This document shows positions 47,346 to 56,186 of a stretch of 64,000 nt of DNA, in pieces; within the stretch, counting starts at the first letter, position 1; every line of letters begins with the position of its first letter. The stretch covers positions 930,001-994,000 of the forward strand of contig NZ_OMOQ01000001.1 of assembly GCF_900302475.1 (NCBI RefSeq), given 5' to 3'. The translations under genes were made by a program, and so were the position numbers. The DNA comes from Defluviimonas aquaemixtae (GTDB lineage: Bacteria; Pseudomonadota; Alphaproteobacteria; Rhodobacterales; Rhodobacteraceae). The notes under the pieces are model-generated. The model was not told the origin of the DNA, searched no databases, and saw only the letters and a program-made list of their open reading frames with translations.

Positions 47346-47855
47346 ATGTCCCCCGTTCTCTTCTACCTCGCCCACCTCGCCGTCCTCGCCTATGCGCTGG
47401 TCGGTGGCGTCTTTCTCGCCTTCTCGGATTTCATCATGCGCGCCCTGTCTGTGACCAGCGGTCAGGGTGGCGCGGAGGCGATGCAGGCCATCAACCGAGA
47501 GGTGTTCCGCTGGGTCTTCATGGTGCTATTCCTCGGGCTGGCGCCGGTATCCCTGCTGATCGCGGTCTATGGCGCAATAGTCGTCGGGCACGGCCCGGGA
47601 ACCGTGATGATGCTGGCGGGCCTGACGTATTTCGTCGGATGCTTTGGGGTAACGGTGTTCTTCAACGTGCCGATGAACGAAGCCCTGGCGGGCATGGAGG
47701 CCTCCGAGGATGCGACACTGGACTACTGGACCCGCACTTATCTGCCCCGCTGGAGCTTCTGGAACACCGTCCGCACCGTCGCCTGCGGACTGTCTGCAGC
47801 CCTGCTGCTGTTCTCGCTCGCCTGGGCGGCGCAGTCTCAGGCGCAGGGAGCTTGA
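47346..47855 (+). CDS. DUF1772 membrane protein
   Basis: A 169-residue membrane protein with four helices of the DUF1772 type (anthrone-oxygenase-like in fungi). Typical parts are GGVFLAFSDFIMRAL, NREVFRWVFMVLFLGLAPVS, FNVPMNEALA and YWTRTYLPRWSFWNTVRTVA. The frame is open earlier, but AAGGA supports ATG 47346. It closes the AraC-NmrA-DUF4345-DUF1772 cluster. Confidence 0.85.
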   Translation: MSPVLFYLAHLAVLAYALVGGVFLAFSDFIMRALSVTSGQGGAEAMQAINREVFRWVFMVLFLGLAPVSLLIAVYGAIVVGHGPGTVMMLAGLTYFVGCFGVTVFFNVPMNEALAGMEASEDATLDYWTRTYLPRWSFWNTVRTVACGLSAALLLFSLAWAAQSQAQGA

Positions 47856-47987
47856 AAAACTGAGCCGCATCAGGGCGTCAACCTGCGCAACGAAGCGGAG
47901 GTGGCCCCTGTCCGCCGGCATGTTCGTTCACGACCCACAGCTCCTATGGAAATGGTCGGCAATGAAGAGAGTGAGGGGATAATACTC

Positions 47988-48446
47988 ATGGGTGAACCGC
48001 GTTACCGCCGAGCAACCGCAGCGGACCAGCGAGCGATTGTCGCGATGCTGTCCGATGACGTGCTTGGTGCGTCGCGGGAAAACGCTTTGCCAGCCGTAGA
48101 CGATTGCTACCAGGATGCATTTGCGGAGATTGATGCCGACCCGAACCAGTTTCTTTGTGTGGTCGAGAATGAGCAGCAGATCGTCGGAACCTTGCACCTC
48201 ACCTTCATCCCGGGTTTCTCTCGCAATGGCACCAAGCGTGGACAGATAGAGGCAGTGCGGATCGCGAGCGATCGTCGGGGCGGCAAGCTTGGTGAAGCGA
48301 TGTTTGCCTGGGCGATCAGCGAATGCCGGGCACGCCGGGGTTCGTTCGCTCAGCTCACCACGGACAAGGCCCGGCCGGACGCCCATCGCTTCTATGACCG
48401 TCTGGGTTTCGAACCGACCCATATCGGATACAAGCTAAAGATCTAA
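47988..48446 (+). CDS. GNAT-family N-acetyltransferase
   Basis: A 152-residue GNAT acetyltransferase. The acetyl-CoA-binding motif A is AVRIASDRRGGKLGEAMFAW, and motif B is DAHRFYDRLGFEPTHIGYKL. The start at 47988 has GAGGGG about ten bases upstream. Its substrate is unknown; relatives modify amino acids, antibiotics or protein N-termini. Confidence 0.87.
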   Translation: MGEPRYRRATAADQRAIVAMLSDDVLGASRENALPAVDDCYQDAFAEIDADPNQFLCVVENEQQIVGTLHLTFIPGFSRNGTKRGQIEAVRIASDRRGGKLGEAMFAWAISECRARRGSFAQLTTDKARPDAHRFYDRLGFEPTHIGYKLKI

Positions 48447-48816
48447 GGAAGGGCAGCTAACCACCCTCTACGCCGGGGCACTCGCAGATGCGGCGAGGAC
48501 GGCGCCCCTGGGGCGAACGTCCGGTCTGCCAGGCCGTAGCGCAGCATAGCGCTGGTTGCACGGCAGCTATGGGCCGCAAAGCTTCGGCGCTAAGTGCGTG
48601 GTATTGAAAAAACTGCCGCAGCGCCGCAGGTCCGGTTGAAAGCCACTGTGCAACGCAGCCAATGTCGGGTCTGGCCTAATCAAGCGAAATCATTAAAGTC
48701 TCTGAGCCGATGAAGCTAGCCGGGAAAACTTTTCCAGGGCCGCGCATAGCTACAACTTTCAAACCATTCAGCCTGAGCAAAAAGCTCATTCTAATAATGG
48801 ATAGAACGGATCTCAA
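48447..48816. other. Gap with degenerate repeat sequences
   Basis: 370 bases without a gene. It holds GCGAACGTCCGG (48513) and, 48 bases on, CGGCAGCTATGGGCC (48561). Both recur, in the same order, in the gap behind the next gene. The last ~130 bases are AT-rich and probably hold the promoter of the following gene. Confidence 0.5.
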
Positions 48817-49473
48817 ATGCCAAAGACTGAGGTGACCGCGAAAGACTCTCGGGCTGCCCTTAGGCAGCATGTCATTCCATTGCTTCGCGATCATGGCTTC
48901 ACCGACGGGACCCCAAGCAGGCTTTGGCATCATCGTGGTGATCGCATCGAACTTGTCGAGCTATCGTGCTTTTCCACGTATCGCGCGATGACGGACAAGA
49001 CGTCGACAGCGTCTTTTGAGGTCCGTATTGGAATATGCCTGCCGGGATACAGTGCACTACTTGATCCCTTTCAACGAGACCATATCAAGGAGGGTCCCAA
49101 TGGCCCTCGCCCTTCTGAGCCACAAATGCCGATCCGGGGTATGGTCTGCCCGGCCGATGCCCCTCCGATGCAAAAGTGTAGGTGGGGTTGGGAAGTTCAG
49201 TCGACTTGGAGTGTCGAAACCGTCGAGGAGGCTTCGCATGAGGCTGTCGACATCGCTAACCAGCTACAGTCCTACGTTTTGGACTGGTTGCGTCGGGATT
49301 GGTCTTATCGCGACCTGCTAACGCTTTTGCAGCAGGAAGATACATCGCCAATTCTGGTTACGTCGGAGAACGGCTCATACCTTCGGCTGGGGGCGGAAGT
49401 CAAAGGTAGCCAGATCCGAGCAGCGCATATCGCAATGGTGACAAGTGCGATCGCTCGCGAGTCTTCCGACTAA
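48817..49473 (+). CDS. Hypothetical protein (possible DUF4304 relative)
   Basis: A 218-residue soluble protein of lower GC than the surroundings. The N-terminal part (ALRQHVIPLLRDHGFTDGTP, WHHRGDRIELVELSCFSTYR) loosely resembles DUF4304 proteins, but I cannot confirm this. No membrane segment or enzyme motif is visible. It is flanked on both sides by repeat-bearing gaps, which suggests acquired DNA. Confidence 0.6.
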   Translation: MPKTEVTAKDSRAALRQHVIPLLRDHGFTDGTPSRLWHHRGDRIELVELSCFSTYRAMTDKTSTASFEVRIGICLPGYSALLDPFQRDHIKEGPNGPRPSEPQMPIRGMVCPADAPPMQKCRWGWEVQSTWSVETVEEASHEAVDIANQLQSYVLDWLRRDWSYRDLLTLLQQEDTSPILVTSENGSYLRLGAEVKGSQIRAAHIAMVTSAIARESSD

Positions 49474-49818
49474 ACGACAAATTTCGCACGTCATTCTGGT
49501 CTGGTTGAAACCGCGTTCACAAACCTCCGCTAAGTCCGCGATCTGGACCTTCGAAGCTGTCGGCGCCTTGCACCCGCAGCGAATGTCCGGAATGACGGGC
49601 CGCAGTGCGGCACCCAGAGTATCGGTTCATCGGCAGCTATGGGCCTTCTGTGTCGGCCGACCCGCCCCGTCAAGCGCAAGGCGGACTCTTTGGCGCTTCT
49701 TCACACACGTTGAGGTTTTCCTTGAAGTCGTATGAAACCCAAAAGGCCCTGGATCGCTAGCTGTTTCGTTACATGGTCGCCAAAACAAGATAATTATTGT
49801 TCAAAAGGGGGTGCTGCC
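49474..49818. other. Gap with degenerate repeat sequences
   Basis: 345 bases without a gene. It carries GCGAATGTCCGG (49579) and CGGCAGCTATGGGCC (49631), a second copy of the pair seen at 48.5 kb. AT-rich sequence at 49770-49805 probably forms the promoter of the HD/LuxR gene. Confidence 0.5.
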
Positions 49819-51381
49819 ATGTCCGATCTCCGAATGCGTCGTGCCGATTTCATGATGGTGCTTGCCTACGCCTCAGACCTCGCGACCGGTCATTCGCGGG
49901 ATTTCGCGCTCCGGTCTTGCGTGCTCGGCATGCGGCTTGCCGCCCTCGCCGGCTTTGACGCGCAGGGCCGGCGTAGCGTCTACCATCAGGCGCTCTTGCG
50001 GTACGTCGGGTGCAATGCCGACTCTTACCTGATGGCGGCAGCCCTTGGGGACGAGATCGCACTGAGGAAAGAACTCGCCGGTCTCGACATGGGTGACAAG
50101 GCGAGGGTCGGGCAGGTATTTCTGAACGCATTCAAGCGCCTTTACGCAGAGCTGGAGCCCGAGGCGCAGGAGCGCGCGATACAAGAGAGCCTCAGCGGCG
50201 CGCTCAAGGTCACCCTCCCGATCCTGACGGCCCATTGCGAGATCGCGGATAGGATCGGAGAGCGACTCGGCCTGACGGAAGAGATCCGTCGGAATCTCGG
50301 TCAGATCTATGAACGCTGGGACGGCCGCGGCATGCCGCGCGGCCTCTCCGGCGACGATGTCCTGCCGGCCGTTCGGCTGATCACGCTGGCGCAAGACGCG
50401 ATTGCGCTGGCGGATGCTCATGGCATCGACGAGATGGCCCGGATCGTCGCGGCGCGCGCGGATGGCCCATACGAGGCTGGGCTGGCCATGCTGATGTCCG
50501 AGAATGCCCATCCCCTGATGGAGGGGGTCGACGACAGCGTCACGCGAGAGACGGTGCTCGCGCTCGAGCCCGAGCCCGTCGAGTTTCTGGACGAAGAGGC
50601 CTGCGACGCGGCATGTCTGGCGATCGCCGACATGATCGACATGCGAATGCCATTCACGCATGGCCATTCGCGCGCGGTGGCCGATCTGGCCGAGGCGGCG
50701 GCAAGGCACAGGGGACTTCCGCACCCCGATGTGCGAAACGTACGCTGGGCCGGGCTGGTTCACGACATCGGCGAACTCTGCGTGCCTGTGGCGACCTGGA
50801 TCAGGAAAGGGCCGATGTCGCCCGTGGAAGCAGATACGGCGAAGCTGCATCCCTATTACGGCGAGCGTGCGCTTTCGGCGCTGGGAGAGCCCGGCCTGGA
50901 GGCCGCAGCACTGGTTTCGCGTCACCATGAGTGTCTCGACCGGTCGGGGTACTACCGGCAGATCGATGGCTCCGATCTCTCCCCGGCTGCGCGAATCCTC
51001 GCGGCGGCCGAGGTCTATGAGACCGCGCGCGAGGACCGGCCGCAACGTCCCGCGCTGGATGATGAGGCGGCGGCCTCCATGGTCCGGACATTGGTGCGCG
51101 AGGGACGGCTTTGCGCCGATGGCGCCGAAGCCGTGCTCACGGTCGCCGGGCAACCGTCTCGCAGGAACATTTCCCCGCGCCTTGCCGGCATGACCCCGCG
51201 AGAGATCGAGGTGCTGCGCCTCATCGCCAGGGGCCTCACCCTGAAGGAGACGGCCGATGATCTCGGTATCTCGCCGAAGACCGCCGACAACCACATCCAG
51301 AACATCTACTCCAAGATCGGTGTCACGACGCGCGCCGGCGCGGCGCTCTTCGCCGTCGAGAGCGGGCTTCTGATGCGCTAA
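49819..51381 (+). CDS. Tandem HD-GYP-like protein with LuxR DNA-binding domain
   Basis: A 520-residue regulator. Residues ~1-230 look like a degenerate HD-GYP domain: the HD pair is lost but YERWDGRGMPRGLSGDDVLP is kept. Residues ~270-430 are a second, better preserved HD-GYP-like domain (HGHSRAVADLAEAAA, WAGLVHDIGELCVP, KLHPYYGERAL, RHHECLDRSGYYR). Residues ~455-518 are a LuxR/GerE helix-turn-helix (TPREIEVLRLIARGLTLKET). It could couple a nucleotide signal to transcription. AAGGGGG lies before ATG 49819. Two same-strand genes follow, including an AmiC-like sensor. Confidence 0.85.
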   Translation: MSDLRMRRADFMMVLAYASDLATGHSRDFALRSCVLGMRLAALAGFDAQGRRSVYHQALLRYVGCNADSYLMAAALGDEIALRKELAGLDMGDKARVGQVFLNAFKRLYAELEPEAQERAIQESLSGALKVTLPILTAHCEIADRIGERLGLTEEIRRNLGQIYERWDGRGMPRGLSGDDVLPAVRLITLAQDAIALADAHGIDEMARIVAARADGPYEAGLAMLMSENAHPLMEGVDDSVTRETVLALEPEPVEFLDEEACDAACLAIADMIDMRMPFTHGHSRAVADLAEAAARHRGLPHPDVRNVRWAGLVHDIGELCVPVATWIRKGPMSPVEADTAKLHPYYGERALSALGEPGLEAAALVSRHHECLDRSGYYRQIDGSDLSPAARILAAAEVYETAREDRPQRPALDDEAAASMVRTLVREGRLCADGAEAVLTVAGQPSRRNISPRLAGMTPREIEVLRLIARGLTLKETADDLGISPKTADNHIQNIYSKIGVTTRAGAALFAVESGLLMR

Positions 51382-51485
51382 GGCGGCGGCATAGGGAGTT
51401 CACCCCATGTGCGGGGTTAAGCTCGCGCGCATTCTTCCCCCACAACCGGGCCGTGGTGGTCCCGGACAGACAGGAGGAAGACGAC

Positions 51486-51758
51486 ATGTTGCTGGCAACG
51501 ACCAGGGTCGAGGATGTCGACCGCTTCATCGAGGTGTTTTCGACGAAGGGTGCCGAAAAGCGCAAGCTGCACGGCTCGAAGGGAAGCACGGTGTTTCGCG
51601 ACCCGTCCGAGGATGACCGCCTCTGGGCAATCTTCGACTGGGATGCCGAGGGCTGGAAGCGCTTCGTCTCAGATCCCGAAGTGCCGCCGATCCTTCAGGC
51701 GGCGGGCCACAAGGGCAAGCCCCAGGCGGCGATGCTGATCGGCGAGTTCGAAGCCTGA
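51486..51758 (+). CDS. Small hypothetical protein, possible dimeric alpha/beta barrel
   Basis: A 90-residue soluble protein. Its size and pattern (MLLATTRVEDVDRFIEVFST, then DDRLWAIFDWDAEGWKRFVS) resemble ABM-type ferredoxin-like barrels, but no family is certain. AGGAGG supports ATG 51486. It lies 104 bases behind the HD/LuxR gene and 102 bases before the AmiC-like gene. Confidence 0.72.
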   Translation: MLLATTRVEDVDRFIEVFSTKGAEKRKLHGSKGSTVFRDPSEDDRLWAIFDWDAEGWKRFVSDPEVPPILQAAGHKGKPQAAMLIGEFEA

Positions 51759-51860
51759 CCCACTTTCATCACGTACCGAGGCGGGGCGCCGAGGGACCGC
51801 GCCGGACGGATGCAACCGCCCGATGCGTCCTGCACCCCGGAACGACAAGGAGACCACAAG

Positions 51861-52994
51861 ATGGAACGGAAACCGATTAAGGTGGGCGTCATCGCCGAAC
51901 TCACCGGACCGCTGTCCTTCATGGGCATCGCCAACGCCAATGTCTGCAAAATGGTCATCGAGGACATGAACGAGGCTGGCGGCCTTCTCGGACGGCCGGT
52001 CGAGCTGATCATCGAGGACGGCCAGACCGACGACGCGGTTGCGAAGGCGGCCGCCGCAAAGCTCGTCAATGAGGACAAGGTGGACGTCGTCGTGGGCGGG
52101 ATCTTCAGTTCTACCCGCCAGGCGATCCGCAGCGAGGCGACCGAGAAGGGCAACACGCTCTACATCTACCCCGAGCAGTACGAGGGCCAGGAGGACGATC
52201 CCCTGATCTTCTGCACCGGTCCCGTGCCCGCCCAGCAGGTGGAGCCGCTCGTTCCCTGGCTGATGCGGAAGTCCGGTGCGCGGAAGTTCTACCTCCCCTC
52301 GGCCGACTACATCTGGCCGCATCGCTTGAACAAGGCGGCCAAGCGGATGGTCAGCCAGAACGGCGGCGAGATCACGGGCGAGGAGTATTTCCCGCTGGAT
52401 CACGCCGATTACCGCGAAACCGTGCGGAAGATCATGGCGACCGGAACCGAGGTGGTGTTCAACACGATCGTGCCGCCCGGGCTGACACCGTTCCTCGAAG
52501 AACTACACAACGCCGGCTTTCTCGCGAAGGGCGGCAAGATCATCTGCACCTATTTCGATGAGAACTTCCTGAACCTCGTGCCGGCTGAGCATGTCGAGGG
52601 GCTCTACAGCTGCCTCGACTACTATCAGGGCATCGAGGATCCCTTCAGCATGCAACTGCTGAAAGACTACAACCGCCGGTTCCCGGGCAGCGCGATGTTC
52701 ACCGCAGGCAGCGGCTGTTCGGGGCACTACAAGGCGCTGAAGCTGTGGGAGGCGGCGGTCAAGGAGGCGGGCTCGCTCGATCAGGACGCGGACATCACCG
52801 CCCTCGATCACGCCTCCATCGACCAGGCTCCGGGTGGGTCCGCGCAAATGGTTCCGGGACAGCACCACCTGCGGCACAACATGTACATCGCGCAGGCGCG
52901 GAGCGGGCGATTCGAGGTCGTCGAGAACCTGGGCGTCATTAAACCGAAAGAGCGCTATCGCCCCGCTCGGTCTGAACTGAGCGCCGTGAACTGA
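51861..52994 (+). CDS. AmiC-like type-1 periplasmic-binding-fold protein without signal peptide
   Basis: A 377-residue protein of the branched-chain amino acid/amide-binding fold (IKVGVIAELTGPLSFMGIAN, GLLGRPVELIIEDGQTDDAV, VDVVVGGIFSSTRQAI). It starts directly with the first beta strand of the fold; no signal peptide is present at ATG 51861, which has AAGGAGA upstream. That makes it cytosolic, as in AmiC, which senses amides and controls the AmiR antiterminator. No amiR or permease genes lie beside it; the transcriptional regulator in the cluster is the HD/LuxR protein. Confidence 0.87.
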   Translation: MERKPIKVGVIAELTGPLSFMGIANANVCKMVIEDMNEAGGLLGRPVELIIEDGQTDDAVAKAAAAKLVNEDKVDVVVGGIFSSTRQAIRSEATEKGNTLYIYPEQYEGQEDDPLIFCTGPVPAQQVEPLVPWLMRKSGARKFYLPSADYIWPHRLNKAAKRMVSQNGGEITGEEYFPLDHADYRETVRKIMATGTEVVFNTIVPPGLTPFLEELHNAGFLAKGGKIICTYFDENFLNLVPAEHVEGLYSCLDYYQGIEDPFSMQLLKDYNRRFPGSAMFTAGSGCSGHYKALKLWEAAVKEAGSLDQDADITALDHASIDQAPGGSAQMVPGQHHLRHNMYIAQARSGRFEVVENLGVIKPKERYRPARSELSAVN

Positions 52995-53342
52995 CGCTAT
53001 TTGCAAATTGAAATGCGTGGGGGTGGCACTATGTTGTGCCGCCCCTAACGGCAAGATCACGGTTGGAGGGGTTTGAAGCTGTGTTCAAATCGCCGGAAGG
53101 AGAATCAGGTTTCCACTTGCAGCGCAGCCATTTCGCGCGGTTCAAAAGTTACTTGAGAGCCCCGCGCGGGTAACGAAATCCGAGAACCTTGCGTCAATCT
53201 CGTCCCGTGCCGCCATCATTGACGGGCTGAAAATGCTGCAGTCCGCCGCTCGTGGCAGGAATGGGGACGCTGCGTCGCGACGTTTCCTCCCTCGCGAACG
53301 GCAGGATTGGGCCGACACTCACACACATTGGCCGTCAAATAG
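52995..53342. other. Gap with degenerate intergenic sequence
   Basis: 348 bases without a gene. It includes CGAACGGCAGGATTGGGCCG (53295-53314), part of the short repeat family found in neighbouring gaps. Confidence 0.4.
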
Positions 53343-53924
53343 CTAATCGAACTCCTTCACCATCAGCACCGCTTCTGTTGGCCCTGTTCCAAAGTCAGAC
53401 AGGTCGAACGGACGCCGCGCGCGCTCGGTGTACCCGGCCCGCCGGTAGACGCTTATGGCTTTCTCGTTTGAGGCCGTAACGATCAGCGCGAGACCTGGGC
53501 AAGAGCGATCTCGTGCCTGCTCCTCAGCCTCGTTCAGCAGGGCAGCGCCCACGCCTTGCCGTCGCTCTTCAGGCACGGCGGCCATGAAATTGATGTACCA
53601 ATGGCCCGGCACGAGCTGCGCGAGCTCCTCGATACCGACAAATACCTCGGGAACGTCGGGCCCTGCTGGCTGCGGGGTGGTCGGAAGGACATAGCCGATC
53701 AATCCGCCCAATTCCGTACCGTTGCGTTCGGCGATGAACCCGTTTCGATAGCTAAAATCTCCGTCCTCCGCGGCAACAAGCGTGAGTCCGACGCCGAATC
53801 CATCCATGTCCGGAGAGGCCATCTCAGCCCAGAGCGTCGGCACCACTCCGCCACTTGCCATGTCGATGACGCGCACAAGCAGGGGCGCATCGTCCGGCGT
53901 CGCCTTTCGGATCGTCAGCGGCAC
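53343..53924 (-). CDS. GNAT-family N-acetyltransferase
   Basis: A ~193-residue acetyltransferase. The acetyl-CoA motif is MAAVPEERRQGVGAALLNEA, followed by LIVTASNEKAISVYRRAGYT. The N-terminal TIRKATPDDAPLLVRVIDMA is typical of GNAT proteins. The start is uncertain: GTG 53924 gives the compact natural N-terminus, while GTG 53960 adds 12 residues. The substrate is unknown. Confidence 0.85.
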   Translation of the reverse strand: MPLTIRKATPDDAPLLVRVIDMASGGVVPTLWAEMASPDMDGFGVGLTLVAAEDGDFSYRNGFIAERNGTELGGLIGYVLPTTPQPAGPDVPEVFVGIEELAQLVPGHWYINFMAAVPEERRQGVGAALLNEAEEQARDRSCPGLALIVTASNEKAISVYRRAGYTERARRPFDLSDFGTGPTEAVLMVKEFD

Positions 53925-54388
53925 GGTGCGCCTGCCGTATGTGTCTCTGTCGCGCAGCACGGATGATGCCGTTCGAACGCGTTCTGGCCGTTATCCGGCA
54001 CGGCGTACTCCTTTCGATGCAGACCCTATCAGATTTGAGAATGGAGAACCTCCTAAGTTTTCCAGAATGGCTCTCATGCAATCGGAAGGAACGAATGACA
54101 CCTGTGACCCGCGATGTGTGAGTTCGGTTGCCATCAAATTTTGCAACTGCAGCGAAAGGCAACTATGAGGGCTGCACTGCAGCATCTTGAAGCTCGGTCG
54201 AAGGTCCGGATTGGGCCGTGCACGAGCGGCAGCGCAATTCTGCACTCACATATTGCACTCGCTTTCATCTGAGCGTTTTGGGCCCGAAGCTTTCGACTTC
54301 TGCGACCGGACTTGGATGCTGTGATCGACCTTCGGACCGATCCGACGGTGAGGCTGCAGCGGGAGTGCATCGCGCCTTCGTACTGGCT
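53925..54388. other. Gap with degenerate intergenic sequence
   Basis: About 460 bases without a convincing gene. CGAAGGTCCGG (54199) followed by GGATTGGGCCG (54208) belongs to the repeat family of this region. Short frames on both strands show no family signature. Confidence 0.4.
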
Positions 54389-54997
54389 TTAGGACGCGCG
54401 CCAAGCCTGCACCGCCGGATGGCTCGCTACGCCGTGCGCCACAACCTGAATGCGCGCATAGGGATCAAGAACCGTGGTCGGGATATCGTCGAAATTGCCG
54501 CCCCGAAGGGCCTTTTCAATCATGTGAATCTTGATGTCGGCAACCGCGGGCTGCGTTGTGCCGACAAATGGACTGTCGCCAATCAGACCTTCGATGCCTT
54601 GGGCCCAGTGAGGGATGAAGCCATCCGCCAGCGCTTGCCGCGCCGTCTTCCGTTCCGCTGCTTGGGTCAGCCGCGAGGTGGCCGAGATGCGGTGTCGCAA
54701 GTCCTCGCAGGCTTCCAGCACGGCATCGTGCCGTGCCGCATCCCAGGGATCATCCGGATGAAGGCCGTGCAATCGCCCGATCAACCTCAGGATCGCGTTA
54801 GTTTGTGCAAAGATCCCGTGGCCAGGAACTTCCAAAACGGGCAAGGAACCGAACGGCAGTTCAGTCTTGATGCCGGCAAACTCGTCGCGACCGATACGGT
54901 CATCGTCAAATGGCACCCCGGCGATCAACAGCGCAAGCCTCACTTCCTCGCCACGGCTCCCGGCAAAATCGAAATAGCGGACGATGGGATTGGACAT
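54389..54997 (-). CDS. Glutathione S-transferase, sigma-like
   Basis: A 202-residue GST. The N-terminal thioredoxin-like domain starts PIVRYFDFAGSRGEEVRLAL with the catalytic Tyr in RYF. ELPFGSLPVLEVPG contains the cis-Pro, and QTNAILRLIGRLHGL matches the glutathione-binding Gln/Ser-type site. An all-helical C-terminal domain follows. ATG 54997 with GGAG upstream is preferred over an earlier in-frame start. It probably acts in detoxification in the cytoplasm. Confidence 0.88.
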   Translation of the reverse strand: MSNPIVRYFDFAGSRGEEVRLALLIAGVPFDDDRIGRDEFAGIKTELPFGSLPVLEVPGHGIFAQTNAILRLIGRLHGLHPDDPWDAARHDAVLEACEDLRHRISATSRLTQAAERKTARQALADGFIPHWAQGIEGLIGDSPFVGTTQPAVADIKIHMIEKALRGGNFDDIPTTVLDPYARIQVVAHGVASHPAVQAWRAS

Positions 54998-55356
54998 CGT
55001 GATGCTCTCCTGTGGGCCCTCGAGAAGTATGGTGCGCGTCATCCCTGCAACAACGCGGCTATGGATCTGGCAGCGCTGCCAGTCCGAGCAAGATCATAAC
55101 CGATCTTTCATTCGACGTCGGTGACTAAATGGGCACGCATTTTGGTGGCAGCTGTACCCTTGCCCTGGCGCGACTCAAAGACACTGGTAACACTATCGGG
55201 CGCGGGTATCCCTATGCCGCTCAATGTCCGAATTCTCGAACGCTGGACAAATGGGTACTGCCCGCAAAGAGCCGACCCTCACTGCAGACGGCGCCAACGG
55301 CGGCTCTGGGCCGGTCATGCACTAACAATCAACATGGACCAGTCAGATCGGGCTGC
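54998..55356. other. Gap next to the broken Deg gene
   Basis: 359 bases without a gene. The rest of the Deg protease that should follow 55357 on the minus strand is not present here in any frame that I can see. Confidence 0.4.
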
Positions 55357-55578
55357 TCAGAAGAGCGGGTTCATTTCCGACGTCTGCCGGCATTCGACCG
55401 AGATGTTGACGACGGCGTGTGTCACCTCGGCTAGGAGGGGCGCAAGCGTCGGCAGGCCGTCATCGTTCCGGAGCAGGGGCCGGTCGGGCGTCTGCGCTGC
55501 AGCAGTTGAGGCTGCCAGTGTCAAAAACGCGCAAAGCGTCGTCAGAAGCCGGCCAGATACCCAAATCGGGAAACGCAT
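55357..55578 (-). pseudogene. Truncated Deg (DegP/DegQ/HtrA) protease, N-terminal fragment
   Basis: A 73-codon frame that encodes a signal peptide (LLTTLCAFLTLAASTAAAQ) and then LPTLAPLLAEVTHAVVNISV, which matches the mature N-terminus of Deg serine proteases (TLAPLLAEVTPAVVNI). ...EMNPLF aligns with the NPLF that normally precedes the DPFF block, and then the frame stops. The catalytic triad and PDZ domains are missing. It lies 59 bases behind the last Hsp20 gene in the same direction, so the operon probably once ended with a complete protease. Confidence 0.75.
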
Positions 55579-55637
55579 CTACTCCTCCGTGCATGGCTGG
55601 AAAGTAGGCGGCCGGACTCGACCGGCCGCCAGTTGCG

Positions 55638-56150
55638 TCAGGCAGCCTTGACGGGAATGCGCTTGACCTTCGCTTGCGCTTCGGGCGTCTTCGGCAGCGT
55701 GACCGTCAGAACGCCGTTCCTGAACTTGGCATCGGCCTTGTCGGTATCGACGCCCGGCGGTAGCGGGATGGTCCGGTAGAACGCACCGTAGGCGCGTTCG
55801 GACATGTACAAGCCCTTGCGCTTTTCCTCGTGTTCAACCTTCTTCTCGCCGCGAATGGTCATCGCGTCGCCCGAGAGCGAGATGTCGATGTCCTTGTCGG
55901 TCATGCCCGGAAGTTCGACCGTCACCTCGACATTCTTGTCGGTTTCCGACACGTCGGTGCTCGGCCCGAACATGCCCACGACATTGCTGCGACCGTTCCA
56001 GCCGCTCTCGACCTTCTGCCAGAAGGACTCGAACACATTGTTGATGTCGCGCTGAAGTACGGCGAGCGGATTGGGCTCGCGGCCTTCCGGCGCGCCCGGG
56101 GTCTTTTCCTTATCACGACCCCAGGGGATGAGATCGCTGATCTGCATCAT
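55638..56150 (-). CDS. Hsp20 small heat-shock protein (third of three)
   Basis: A 170-residue small heat-shock chaperone. The long N-terminal arm (MMQISDLIPWGRDKEKTPGA) precedes the alpha-crystallin domain, with VEVTVELPGMTDKDIDISLS, MTIRGEKKVEHEEKRKGLYM, AYGAFYRTIPLPPGVD and FRNGVLTVTLPKTPEA. GGAGGAAA lies before the ATG. It is the most classical of the three and holds unfolding proteins in the cytoplasm. Confidence 0.95.
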   Translation of the reverse strand: MMQISDLIPWGRDKEKTPGAPEGREPNPLAVLQRDINNVFESFWQKVESGWNGRSNVVGMFGPSTDVSETDKNVEVTVELPGMTDKDIDISLSGDAMTIRGEKKVEHEEKRKGLYMSERAYGAFYRTIPLPPGVDTDKADAKFRNGVLTVTLPKTPEAQAKVKRIPVKAA

Positions 56151-56186
56151 GATTTCCTCCTTTCCGGTTCGCGAGAAGCCAGCCCG

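Noticed and set aside
40869..55356. attL/attR direct repeats of tRNA-Thr
   Set aside because: No second copy of the tRNA 3-prime end and no integrase gene were found inside the window.
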